Assembly: GCA_031273585.1 (NCBI GenBank)
Contig: JAISRP010000195.1
Coordinates: 1 to 7,789 of the forward strand
DNA length: 7,789 bases
Origin: Synergistaceae bacterium
GTDB lineage: Bacteria > Synergistota > Synergistia > Synergistales > Synergistaceae
Direction: 5' to 3'
Below, in pieces: positions 1 to 6,234 of this stretch (position 1 is its first letter; each line of letters starts with the position of its first letter). The position numbers and the translations under genes were made by a program. The notes beneath the pieces are model-generated. The model was not told the DNA's origin and searched no databases. It saw nothing but the letters and a program-made list of their open reading frames with translations.

Positions 1-8
1 GAGCACTG

Positions 9-37
9 ATAATCGCACCGCCGTTCAACATTGTCAA
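9..37 (-). promoter_or_regulatory. Sigma-70-type promoter reading leftwards out of the window
   Basis: On the minus strand a perfect -35 box TTGACA (32-37) is followed after exactly 17 nt by GATTAT (9-14), a 4/6 match to TATAAT. Transcription would start near or beyond the left edge, so the target gene is outside the window. It lies downstream of the small membrane-protein gene that ends at 117, so the next leftward gene probably has its own transcription unit. The -35 match and ideal spacing are seen directly; activity is inferred. Confidence 0.5.
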
Positions 38-40
38 GCA

Positions 41-86
41 TATTCGCGGAGCCTATTCGCGGAGCCCAAATCCAACCCAAATCCCA
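41..86. repeat. Two adjacent short tandem duplications
   Basis: TATTCGCGGAGCC occurs twice head to tail (41-53 and 54-66, perfect). It is followed at once by an 11-bp unit CCCAAATCC(A/C)A repeated twice (65-75 and 76-86, 10/11 identical). The two duplications abut in an intergenic stretch between the gene ending at 117 and a leftward promoter. They look like replication-slippage products; no function is evident. The rest of 1-116 holds only the leftward promoter. Confidence 0.7.
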
Positions 87-116
87 GGGCAGGACCGTGG
101 GCGCCGCTCATGGTTT

Positions 117-374
117 TTATATGCCGGAGCCGTAGTCCTCCGGCTCGGGTGGGAGCATCGGGATATCCTCGCTCGTCTCGGTCTGCGGGGAGGGTTCCTC
201 CTGCGGAGGGGCGTCGGGGCTCGTCGCCGATGGAGGCGGCTCGGGCATGGAAATCGCGGCGTCCTCAGTCTGGGGGCTCTCAGGAATCGGGTTCTCAGAT
301 GTTTTAATCACGAAAGAACAGACGATGAGCGCAACTATGATCACCGCGAACAGCAATTCAGCTAATCTTTTCAA
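117..374 (-). CDS. Small membrane-anchored Pro/Glu-rich protein, unknown function
   Basis: This 85-aa protein has one hydrophobic segment (about residues 5-23) after a short basic start (MKR). A low-complexity tail of about 60 residues follows, rich in Pro, Glu, Ser and Thr (for example PEPPPS and PPEPED). The shape is a single-pass protein with a disordered, acidic outer tail. Cys19 follows LIV, which lacks the small residue before Cys that a lipobox needs, so it is probably not a lipoprotein. The start is TTG at 374, chosen because AGGAGG (382-387) lies 7 nt upstream. It follows the two pilin-like genes on the same strand after 149 bp, but a TATAAT box in that gap suggests separate transcription. 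I do not recognise a family. The reading frame is well supported; a role in the cell envelope is only inferred. Confidence 0.7.
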   Translation of the reverse strand: MKRLAELLFAVIIVALIVCSFVIKTSENPIPESPQTEDAAISMPEPPPSATSPDAPPQEEPSPQTETSEDIPMLPPEPEDYGSGI

Positions 375-406
375 ATGGATCCCTCCTCGGAAGTAAGCAC
401 AGGGAC

Positions 407-438
407 ATTATATAGCAATTTAAAATTAGAAGCTTGAA
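407..438 (-). promoter_or_regulatory. Probable promoter of the small membrane protein
   Basis: Reading leftwards, a perfect TATAAT (407-412) lies 20 bp upstream of the Shine-Dalgarno (382-387) of the gene starting at 374. The best -35-like hexamer, TTCAAG (433-438), is weak and at long spacing (20 nt). The upstream half lies inside the 72-bp repeat element, so the repeat may supply promoter sequence here. The -10 is clear and the -35 uncertain. Confidence 0.4.
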
Positions 439-482
439 GGGTAAAGATTAAAACCTTTGCCGCCACTGCAACCATCATCAGC
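411..482 (+). repeat. 72-bp AT-rich dispersed repeat, copy 1
   Basis: This stretch aligns without gaps to 7675-7746, with 61 of 72 positions identical by hand count. Between 429 and 466 only five positions differ. It contains an AT palindrome AATTTAAAATT (417-427) and a hairpin GGTAAAG/CTTTGCC (440-446 with 455-461, 8-nt loop, one G-U pair) that is identical in both copies. No T-run follows the hairpin, so it is not a classical terminator. Copy 1 lies between two leftward genes, while copy 2 lies between rightward genes in the same orientation. The element is therefore not tied to transcription direction. No transposase or obvious target duplication is seen. Confidence 0.75.
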
Positions 483-485
483 AAA

Positions 486-510
486 GATTCCGGACTCGTA
501 TGCCGAATCC
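486..510 (-). terminator. Hairpin after the pilin-like operon, weak terminator candidate
   Basis: On the minus strand, 13 nt after the stop at 524, GATTC(GG) (509-503) can pair with (CC)GGAATC (493-486) across a 9-nt loop with one bulge, followed by TTTGC. The stem is short and the T-run poor, so termination is only a possibility. The position just after the last pilin-like gene is what makes it worth listing. Confidence 0.3.
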
Positions 511-523
511 GGAGGAGAGTTCC

Positions 524-1069
524 TCATTTCCTCTCGGATCTCGATCTGTGAAACAACCTCGCGGATTCAGTTATCCTCCCTGTGCCGTCGATGAGGACCG
601 CTATGAGCTCCTCCTCCGCCATGCGCAGGTTCCCGCCCTCGACGCCGACGCAGCTTCTGAGAAAAAAATACCTGCGGACGCCCCCATCCACGCTTTCCGG
701 GACGATCCACGGCACGGCGTATTTCAAGGAGTAGGAGTCAGGGACGCAATCCGCATCCACTATGTGCAGCTCCCCTGTCGGAGCCCAGAGCGGGTCGTCC
801 GGTCCGGGGCCAGCATGTCCCGGCGCGTCCGAGCCGGCGTCCAGGATCACCCTTCCGACGTGATGCGTGCCGGCCATCAGGGTCCTCATGAGCCAGTCCT
901 CCGCTATCTTGAGGCCTCTCCTGGCGGCAATGGCCGATTTCGCGACCGCCATGGACCTCTCGTCGATGTCGGCGCTTCGCGCAAGCTGATCAGCCAACAC
1001 GGCTGTTATGAGAATGGTCAGCACGGCGATGACTGAGACTATCGCGGTGAGAAAACCCCTGCGCCTCAT
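524..1069 (-). CDS. Minor pilin-like protein (PilX/GspK type), second gene of pair
   Basis: This 181-aa protein has the N-terminus of a type IV pilin-like subunit. A short basic leader (MRRRG) is followed by a hydrophobic helix of about 20 residues (FLTAIVSVIAVLTILITAVL). An amphipathic helix extension follows, including RRGLKIAEDWL at 51-60, which resembles the AA-GLE-AE pattern of PilX. Cleavage after Gly5 by a prepilin peptidase is expected. The usual Glu at mature position 5 is absent (Ile there), as in GspK/PilX-type tip subunits. The C-terminal domain has two Cys (C108 and C140) that could form a disulfide. The ATG at 1069 overlaps the upstream stop as ATGA, giving translational coupling; a longer in-frame extension to 1156 would run deep into the upstream gene and is rejected. 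The likely role is a low-abundance subunit of a type IV pilus or type II secretion pseudopilus. Family assignment rests on architecture only. Confidence 0.7.
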   Translation of the reverse strand: MRRRGFLTAIVSVIAVLTILITAVLADQLARSADIDERSMAVAKSAIAARRGLKIAEDWLMRTLMAGTHHVGRVILDAGSDAPGHAGPGPDDPLWAPTGELHIVDADCVPDSYSLKYAVPWIVPESVDGGVRRYFFLRSCVGVEGGNLRMAEEELIAVLIDGTGRITESARLFHRSRSERK

Positions 1070-1449
1070 GCGCCGCCTATTTTCCACAGCGTCCAGCCAA
1101 ACCCGAGCCGAGCGGCGCCCTCCGAGACGAACACCCTGTGCCTGGCGATGGCGCAAGGCGCGGACTCCGGCTCCGGCTCGACGTTTCCGCTCAGCCCCAG
1201 GATGCCTTCAAAGCTGTCCGCGGCGGCGCCGGAGTTTATCTCCGCCGCGACTGACGACAGGTTCAGGAATTGCAGCGACTCCACCCTCACGCGCTCGTCG
1301 GCCCTCGTCGTCACGCTGACCATGGTCATGACGCCGAGCATGACGGACGCCGTCAACATGGATGCCATAAACGCCTCGACGATGGAAAACCCGGGCGCGG
1401 CGCGAAATTTACGTTTTTTTCTACAGGGTTTGAGGTCTTTGACCGGCAT
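1066..1449 (-). CDS. Type IV pilin/pseudopilin-like protein with prepilin leader
   Basis: This 127-aa protein carries a textbook type III prepilin signal. A basic 20-residue leader ends in Gly20, followed by FSIVEAFMASMLTASVMLGV, with Phe at mature position 1 and Glu at position 5 (Glu25). Prepilin peptidase would cut between Gly20 and Phe21 and methylate the Phe. The helix resembles PilV/GspI-type minor pilins. The C-terminal domain is short, about 75 residues. The ATG at 1449 is preceded by GGGAG at 9 nt; the ATG at 1458 (MSIMP) is possible. The in-frame ATG at 1512 is disfavoured because it makes a non-pilin extension and lies at or upstream of the predicted transcription start (about 1504). 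This is the first gene of a leftward pair. Membrane insertion through its helix and assembly into a pilus or pseudopilus are expected from the family. Confidence 0.75.
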   Translation of the reverse strand: MPVKDLKPCRKKRKFRAAPGFSIVEAFMASMLTASVMLGVMTMVSVTTRADERVRVESLQFLNLSSVAAEINSGAAADSFEGILGLSGNVEPEPESAPCAIARHRVFVSEGAARLGFGWTLWKIGGA

Positions 1450-1495
1450 GATCGACATCTCCCACCTAAAGGATGAAATCATATTGACGATATCC

Positions 1496-1525
1496 ACGAC
1501 AGCAAAATTCATTATCTGATATACT
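1496..1525 (+). promoter_or_regulatory. Extended -10 promoter of the alaX-zapA-cvpA-mutS2 operon
   Basis: The -10 TATACT (1520-1525, 5/6) is preceded by TG one base upstream (1517-1518), the extended -10 motif. A GACA-type -35 (ACGACA, 1496-1501, 4/6) sits at 18 nt. The start would be near 1532, giving a leader of about 40 nt before the GTG at 1573. It is the best rightward promoter upstream of the five-gene operon. Confidence 0.5.
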
Positions 1526-1539
1526 TTGAATATAGTAAA
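1511..1539 (-). promoter_or_regulatory. Promoter of the leftward pilin-like genes
   Basis: On the minus strand TTTACT (1534-1539, 4/6) and GATAAT (1511-1516, 5/6) are separated by exactly 17 nt. The predicted start near 1504 leaves a leader of about 55 nt before the ATG at 1449. It overlaps the divergent rightward promoter, whose -10 region lies within this promoter's spacer. Confidence 0.55.
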
Positions 1540-1557
1540 GGCGAGTTCAAGTATCAG
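1516..1557. repeat. Imperfect inverted repeat over the divergent promoters
   Basis: The left arm CTGATATACTTTGAA (1516-1530) and right arm TTCAAGTATCAG (1546-1557) are inverted repeats: the reverse complement of the right arm is CTGATACTTGAA, identical apart from 3 extra bases in the left arm. The arms are 15 bp apart. The left arm covers the rightward -10 (1520-1525) and the right arm lies just past the predicted start, so it could be an operator. A chance AT-rich palindrome is the alternative. Confidence 0.4.
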
Positions 1558-1572
1558 ACGGGGTGGTAGTTA

Positions 1573-2445
1573 GTGTCAAACATGTCGTTCCGTTCAACGA
1601 AAGTCACGTTTCACAGGGGCTCCCTGAGGGAGAGGTCAAATGTGACGTACATCGAACCGCATGACGGCGGCTTTATACTGGCGACGGAGTCGACTCCGTT
1701 CCACCCTCGCGACTATCGGTGGCCGGATCAGCCGGAGGACAAGGGTTATCTGGAGAACTCCCTGGGGAGGCGTTACGACCTCTCGGACGTGGTCTTCATG
1801 GGGCGTTCGCCGGACGGAGCCGTGTACGTGGCCGAGGCGATTCCCGTCAGAAAGGGCGAGCCGGGCTGGCATTTTTTCGTCGGTCACGTCGTCAGGGAGG
1901 ATCGTCCCGATTTCGAGGTTGGCGACGGGGTCATCCTTCAGGTCGACCGCAGCATCAGGTGGAGGCTCTCGCGCGCTCACTCCGCGGCGCACGTCATGTC
2001 GTACGCGCTGAACGAATCATTTTCCCGGAGGTGGCGCAGGGAGGTCAGCACGCTGGACGGCATGGGCAACCCAAACTTCGACGCGATTGCGGCCGAGATG
2101 TCGAGCATAGACCTCCTGTCCTGTTCCGACCGGTATCGCCTTGGGAAGACGATGCGGAAGAAGGGTTTTTCAACGGACGGACTGAGCGATGACATCACCG
2201 CGCACGAGAGGGAGATCAACGCGCTCGTCGGAGAGTGGATGAGGCGGGACGCGCCCGTTACGATACGCGCGGAGGAGGACGGGCTCGTCTCCGAGAGGTA
2301 CTGGCGCACGACGCTGAACGGGGTCGAGGTGGAGATGCCGTGCGGCGGGACGCACGTGTCCCGCCTGTCGGAGATCGGCGGCATACGGGTGGGACTCGAG
2401 ATGCCGGACGACGAGACTTTGATAATCACGACAAACGTGAGATAA
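1573..2445 (+). CDS. alaX: AlaX-type alanyl-tRNA editing hydrolase
   Basis: This 290-aa protein is a stand-alone relative of the alanyl-tRNA synthetase editing domain. It is expected to hydrolyse mischarged Ser-tRNA(Ala) or Gly-tRNA(Ala) in trans, in the cytoplasm, using a zinc ion. The two zinc motifs are intact: HSAAH (His136, His140) and CGGTH (Cys257, His261). The N-terminal beta-barrel (about 1-125) has the TPFHP signature (41-45). The usual glycine-rich GGGQP that follows is replaced by a WPDQP-type sequence (50-54), so this is a divergent AlaX subfamily. The length fits AlaX proteins with both the barrel and the catalytic part, and no aminoacylation domain is present. GTG at 1573 is chosen because GGGTGG sits 6 nt upstream; ATG at 1582 is too far from it. 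It is the first gene of the operon, 38 nt before the coiled-coil gene. The enzyme class is secure; the exact tRNA specificity is not. Confidence 0.88.
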   Translation: MSNMSFRSTKVTFHRGSLRERSNVTYIEPHDGGFILATESTPFHPRDYRWPDQPEDKGYLENSLGRRYDLSDVVFMGRSPDGAVYVAEAIPVRKGEPGWHFFVGHVVREDRPDFEVGDGVILQVDRSIRWRLSRAHSAAHVMSYALNESFSRRWRREVSTLDGMGNPNFDAIAAEMSSIDLLSCSDRYRLGKTMRKKGFSTDGLSDDITAHEREINALVGEWMRRDAPVTIRAEEDGLVSERYWRTTLNGVEVEMPCGGTHVSRLSEIGGIRVGLEMPDDETLIITTNVR

Positions 2446-2483
2446 TGCTGCAAAGTTGAAATAATATTTCTGGAGGTCTGGTC

Positions 2484-2801
2484 ATGATCGCAAAAATAAC
2501 GGAGCTGGACGGCATTGTTGAAAGACTCGAGACGCTAGTCAGGACCATTGCGAGGGAGAGGGACTCCGCCCTCGAGGAGGTCGAGAGGCTCAGGAAAAAT
2601 CTCGACGACAGGGAGCTGGAGCTGCTGCAGCTGGACGAGGAGCTGCAGCGGGCGACGCAGCGATTCGATGACGAGCGGGCGGCAACGGCCCAGGAGCGCG
2701 AGGAGACCGAAAGACGCCTGGACGACCTGGCGTCCCGAATCAAATCGATGCTTCCGCCGCCTTCGGAGAACTCAAGCGAGGTAGCAGGCGAGTTAAGTTG
2801 A
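2484..2801 (+). CDS. Short coiled-coil protein upstream of zapA
   Basis: This 105-aa protein is almost wholly helical and highly charged. Leucines are spaced in heptad fashion from about residue 5 to 90 (for example DDRELELLQLDEELQRA). It ends in a short Pro/Ser tail. There is no signal peptide, membrane segment or catalytic motif. An excellent GGAGGT (2472-2477) lies 6 nt before the ATG. It sits between alaX and zapA, with 29 nt to zapA. Size, all-coil build and position are reminiscent of ZapB, the coiled-coil partner of ZapA in gammaproteobacteria, but I see no sequence match that would justify the name. A cytoplasmic structural or division-linked role is inferred from context; the frame is well supported. 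Confidence 0.8.
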   Translation: MIAKITELDGIVERLETLVRTIARERDSALEEVERLRKNLDDRELELLQLDEELQRATQRFDDERAATAQEREETERRLDDLASRIKSMLPPPSENSSEVAGELS

Positions 2802-2830
2802 AAGATTGAACGACGAGGAAGGGCTGGCAT

Positions 2831-3115
2831 ATGGAAAGACGAGCCGTTTCGCTGCTGGTCGGCAGAAAGTCTTACAACCTCATAACCTCCATGGAGGATG
2901 AGAAACTGAAGGATGTCTACGATCTGCTGCGCGAGGTGGTGGCGAGCACCGATTCCGCCATGACGCAGGATGAACGGCTGTTTATCACCTGCATGACGTT
3001 GGCCAACGAGCTTACCTCCGTCATGACGCGCCTCGGCGGCATCCTGTCCGGCTCGTCAAATTACGAGGACGCCGAGGGAGACAGGAAAGAAACGGATAAG
3101 ACGAGCATGAGATGA
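2831..3115 (+). CDS. zapA: Cell division protein ZapA
   Basis: This 94-aa protein matches the ZapA layout. A short N-terminal strand region contains LLVGRKSYNL (about 8-17), the family's V-I-x-G-x-x-Y-x-L pattern. A long helix follows that starts at the DEKLKDV stretch (23-29) and includes ERLFITCMTLANEL (48-61). ZapA binds FtsZ and bundles protofilaments at the Z-ring. The last 20 residues (SSNYEDAEGDRKETDKTSMR) are polar and probably disordered. AAGGG lies 7 nt before the ATG. Its stop overlaps the cvpA start as ATGA, so the two are translationally coupled. The zapA-cvpA-mutS2 order also occurs in Bacillus, where polX lies between cvpA and mutS2; polX is absent here. Family assignment is good, helped by gene order. 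Confidence 0.82.
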   Translation: MERRAVSLLVGRKSYNLITSMEDEKLKDVYDLLREVVASTDSAMTQDERLFITCMTLANELTSVMTRLGGILSGSSNYEDAEGDRKETDKTSMR

Positions 3116-3801
3116 ACCTGACCGACGCGATCCTCCTGCTGGCTGGCAGCTTCTTCGTAATCCGCGGGATCTTCAAGGGTTTTTCCGGCGAGGCCCTCTC
3201 GCTGGTGGGCGTGCTGGGGGGATTTTATTGCGCGCTTCGGTTTTACGCCTCCGTCTCCGGCGCTCTGTCGGAAAATTTCGGGGTCTCGCCCTCGGTGGCT
3301 GACATGGCGTCGATGGCGGGGGTCTTTGGGGTGATCTTTACGGGCTGCTCTCTCGTCGACAGGTGGCTCAAAAAGATGCTCACGAAGACTAACCTGACAT
3401 GGATGGACAAGACGTTCGGCGCCGTCACCGGATTTCTGAAGGTATACGTGATAGCGCTCCTGCTCCTCGTCTCCGGAATGCTATTAGCCCCGGTGGCGGG
3501 GGACGCGTGGGTGCGCGAGAGCCGTGTGCTGATAGCCACGGCCAGGACGTGGCCCATAGTGTACCCGATCCTGGACCGGGCCGGAATGCTGCCGGACCTC
3601 GCCGAGCTCCAGCAGGACGCGAAGGAGTACGTTCTCGAACAGGCGTCGAGAAGCCTGTTCCCCGATGAGGCGGACGGAGCTTCGGACGCTCCGGACGGCG
3701 CGGTATCGGGCGACGAGCCGCGCGGCCCGGTCAATTCCGCGTCGGACAAGGAGCAGGGAGTGCTCGATTATCTCATGAGGTGGGGCGGCAGCAGGAATTA
3801 G
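3112..3801 (+). CDS. cvpA: CvpA family membrane protein
   Basis: This 229-aa protein has the CvpA/colicin V production fold: about four hydrophobic segments near residues 4-20, 27-47, 64-85 and 102-127. It contains the typical RGIFKGFSGEAL stretch (18-29) after the first segment and a WMDKTFGAVTGFLK motif (97-110). A long C-terminal tail (about 160-229), rich in Asp, Ala and Gly, is probably cytoplasmic and disordered. CvpA proteins are inner-membrane proteins linked to envelope homeostasis and, in some Gram-negatives, colicin V export; the molecular activity is not settled. The start overlaps the zapA stop by 4 bp, and the gene ends 1 nt before mutS2, showing strict co-translation. The assignment is from topology, motifs and conserved neighbours. 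Confidence 0.85.
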   Translation: MNLTDAILLLAGSFFVIRGIFKGFSGEALSLVGVLGGFYCALRFYASVSGALSENFGVSPSVADMASMAGVFGVIFTGCSLVDRWLKKMLTKTNLTWMDKTFGAVTGFLKVYVIALLLLVSGMLLAPVAGDAWVRESRVLIATARTWPIVYPILDRAGMLPDLAELQQDAKEYVLEQASRSLFPDEADGASDAPDGAVSGDEPRGPVNSASDKEQGVLDYLMRWGGSRN

Positions 3802-3802
3802 A

Positions 3803-6211
3803 ATGAAGATAGACCGGTCCGCGTACGATTCCCTCGAAATGTCCAGGGTTCTCTCCATAATAAGGCGAGACTGCCGCAGCGACCTCGGCGCGCTCGCGAT
3901 ATCGGCGATGACGCCTGCCCGCGACCGTGACGAGCTGGCGAGCTGGCACGATCTCTTCAAATCGGTCGAGAGCTATCGCGATACCAGGGGAGATCTGCCG
4001 TGGAACTTCAAGCTCTCGTCCGTGCGGCATCTCATGGACGACGCAAAGTCCTCCGGGATGCTGCTCGGCGGGGAGCTGCTGCAGGTCCGCAGGCTGCTGG
4101 AGGGCGCCGCCCGCATAAAGGAGGCGCTCGTTCACTCCCGCTCCGAGTGGCCGGCCTTCTCCATCCTTATAAAAGATCTGCGGGACTTCACCATTGAGAC
4201 GGAGGCGCTGTCGGTGATCGACGAGGATGGGCGTCTGTACGACCACGCCTCGGATCGGCTCAGGAAGCTCCGGCTGAACATGCGCAGGATCCGCGATCAG
4301 GTGCGCAGGAAGGGTCAGGGCATACTGTCGAACCCGTCGCTCTCCTCCATGCTTCAGGAGCGGGTGCTTACGCTCCGCAACGGAAGGCACGCAGTGCTCG
4401 TGCGCCAGGACGCGATATCGAACTTCCCGGGGCTCGTGATGGATCGGTCCGGCTCGGGAAACAGCATCTACATGGAACCGCACGCGCTGGTGGCGCTCAA
4501 CAACGAGCACGCAGTCTGCGCGGAGGACGAGAGCGCCGAGGAGCGCAGGATCCTCCACAGGCTGACGGAGAGGGTCCTGGAGAGGGAGTCCGCCATCACT
4601 GACGCGGAGATGACGCTTGGGCGCATAGACCTGTTTTACGCCATGTCCGAGAAGATAAGGCGCGACCACTGGCACATGCCGATGCTCGCCGGCTCGCCCG
4701 TATTCGGCTTTTACAGGGCAAAACACCCGCTGCTGGCGGACTCGGCCGTTCCGATAGACATATCCTGCGGCGAGAAGTTCCGAGTCCTGGTGGTGACCGG
4801 ACCGAACACCGGCGGCAAGACGGTGGCGCTCAAGACGGCGGGGGTATGCGTATGCCTCGGCTGGCTGGGCTGTCCGATACCGGCCGAGGAAAACTCCATC
4901 CTGGGTATAGTCGATGACATCTACAGCGACATAGGGGACGAGCAGAGCATAGAGCAGAACCTCTCGACGTTCAGCGCGCACGTATCTCAGATAACGAAAA
5001 TACTGGAACGCGCTGGAGAGAACTCGGTCGTGCTCTTGGACGAGCTCGGCGCGGGGACGGACCCCGACGAGGGCGCGGCCCTCGGCATAGCCATCCTGGA
5101 CTGGCTCGTCGGCAGGAAGTCAATGGTAATAGCGACCACCCATCACAACCCCATCAAGCGTTACGCCCTGTCCACCCCCGGCGTCGAGTCGGCGTCGGTC
5201 GAGTTCAACGCGAGCACCCTCTCGCCGACCTATCGCCTGCTCATCGGAATACCTGGCCGCAGCAACGCTCTGTTGATCGCGGGAAAGCTCGGGATGCCGG
5301 AGTCGGTCCTGCTCAGGGCACGTGAGGCGCTGCACCGCAGGGAGGTCTCGATGGAGGACATAATCGGGGAGCTGCAGGAGAAGCGCACGGCGGTCGAGCA
5401 GGAGAACCGCGAGCTGGAGGAGCTGAGGGCAAACCTCGACGTCATGAGGAGGGAGTACGAGGAGCAGATGAACGCGCTCTCGGAAAAGCGCGACAAGCTC
5501 TTGGCGGAGGCCGACAGGAAGGCGCTTGGCATAGTGGAGAACGCGGAGACCTCGGCGAAGTCCCTCCTGCGGACGATAGACGAGGAGGCCCGGTCCGCGG
5601 CGCACCGCAAGCTCGAACGGTCGAGGAAACACTTCGGCATGATCAGGGAGCAGGCCGAAAAGAGGGAGGACGAGCGCCTCGAGAGGACATACGCCCCGGA
5701 CGAGCGCCCACTTGCGGCCGGCGACAGGGTCGTGGTGATAGGATCCTCGACGGTTGGCACCCTCGAGTGCGTGGAGGGGGACAAGGCGACTGTGACCGCC
5801 GGCGCCGCGAGGCTCGAGCTCCCCCTCAAGATGCTGCGCTCCGCGACGAGGGAGGAGGGCCGGCAGGAGAACAGAATCCAGAGGTCCCTCGGAAAAAACG
5901 GCATAACCCTGACGAAGCAGGAGGGCGCCGGGATCAAGATAACCCCGCCGCCGAGGCCGGCAGGGGTGCCGAGCTCAATAATGATCAGAGGGATGACCTC
6001 GGACGAGGCGATACCGATGGCCGCCCAATATCTGGACAGGGCCTACAGGGCGGGATACGGCGAGGTGTCAGTAATCCACGGACGGGGAGAGGGAATCCTT
6101 CGCCGCGAGGTCCAGAACCTCTGCAGGAGCCTGCCCTACGTCGAGAGCTACAGACTGGGCGAGGCAGGAGAGGGCGGATTCGGCGTAACGATCGTGCGCT
6201 TTAAGGCGTAG
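3803..6211 (+). CDS. mutS2: MutS2 ATPase with KOW-like and Smr domains
   Basis: This 802-aa protein has the full MutS2 layout. A core/clamp region (about 1-310) is followed by the MutS-type ABC ATPase with Walker A GPNTGGKT (333-340), a signature segment SIEQNLSTFSAHV (382-394), Walker B VVLLDELGAGTDP (409-421) and the switch ATTHH (444-448). A long coiled coil (about 515-630), a small beta KOW-like region (about 638-680) and a C-terminal Smr domain (about 725-802) complete it. It lacks the MutS mismatch-reading domain. MutS2 is reported to limit recombination and, in Bacillus, to act on collided ribosomes. The Smr domain keeps HGRGEG (759-764) and GEGGFGVTIV (789-798), but the usual LDxRG reads IMIRG (726-730), so the conserved Asp is Met. 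AGGA lies 6 nt before the ATG, which is 1 nt past the cvpA stop. It is the last gene of the operon; no clear terminator follows. Confidence 0.95.
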   Translation: MKIDRSAYDSLEMSRVLSIIRRDCRSDLGALAISAMTPARDRDELASWHDLFKSVESYRDTRGDLPWNFKLSSVRHLMDDAKSSGMLLGGELLQVRRLLEGAARIKEALVHSRSEWPAFSILIKDLRDFTIETEALSVIDEDGRLYDHASDRLRKLRLNMRRIRDQVRRKGQGILSNPSLSSMLQERVLTLRNGRHAVLVRQDAISNFPGLVMDRSGSGNSIYMEPHALVALNNEHAVCAEDESAEERRILHRLTERVLERESAITDAEMTLGRIDLFYAMSEKIRRDHWHMPMLAGSPVFGFYRAKHPLLADSAVPIDISCGEKFRVLVVTGPNTGGKTVALKTAGVCVCLGWLGCPIPAEENSILGIVDDIYSDIGDEQSIEQNLSTFSAHVSQITKILERAGENSVVLLDELGAGTDPDEGAALGIAILDWLVGRKSMVIATTHHNPIKRYALSTPGVESASVEFNASTLSPTYRLLIGIPGRSNALLIAGKLGMPESVLLRAREALHRREVSMEDIIGELQEKRTAVEQENRELEELRANLDVMRREYEEQMNALSEKRDKLLAEADRKALGIVENAETSAKSLLRTIDEEARSAAHRKLERSRKHFGMIREQAEKREDERLERTYAPDERPLAAGDRVVVIGSSTVGTLECVEGDKATVTAGAARLELPLKMLRSATREEGRQENRIQRSLGKNGITLTKQEGAGIKITPPPRPAGVPSSIMIRGMTSDEAIPMAAQYLDRAYRAGYGEVSVIHGRGEGILRREVQNLCRSLPYVESYRLGEAGEGGFGVTIVRFKA

Positions 6212-6234
6212 GGACAATGGTGGAGCCGAGCGTT

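Noticed and set aside
316..330. Lipobox in the small membrane protein
   Set aside because: LIVC has Val before the Cys, where Gly, Ala or Ser is required.
500..1036. 178-codon open frame on the plus strand
   Set aside because: It is antisense to the pilin-like gene pair and has no hydrophobic or catalytic pattern; the opposite strand has pilin architecture and an ATGA overlap.
1450..1512. Longer N-terminus for the first pilin-like protein
   Set aside because: It would add 21 residues before a normal prepilin leader, and the predicted transcription start falls downstream of that ATG.
3773..4981. 402-codon open frame on the minus strand
   Set aside because: It lies antisense to mutS2, whose motifs are unambiguous. 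The translation is rich in Arg, His and Pro with no recognisable domain, as expected of a GC-rich shadow frame.
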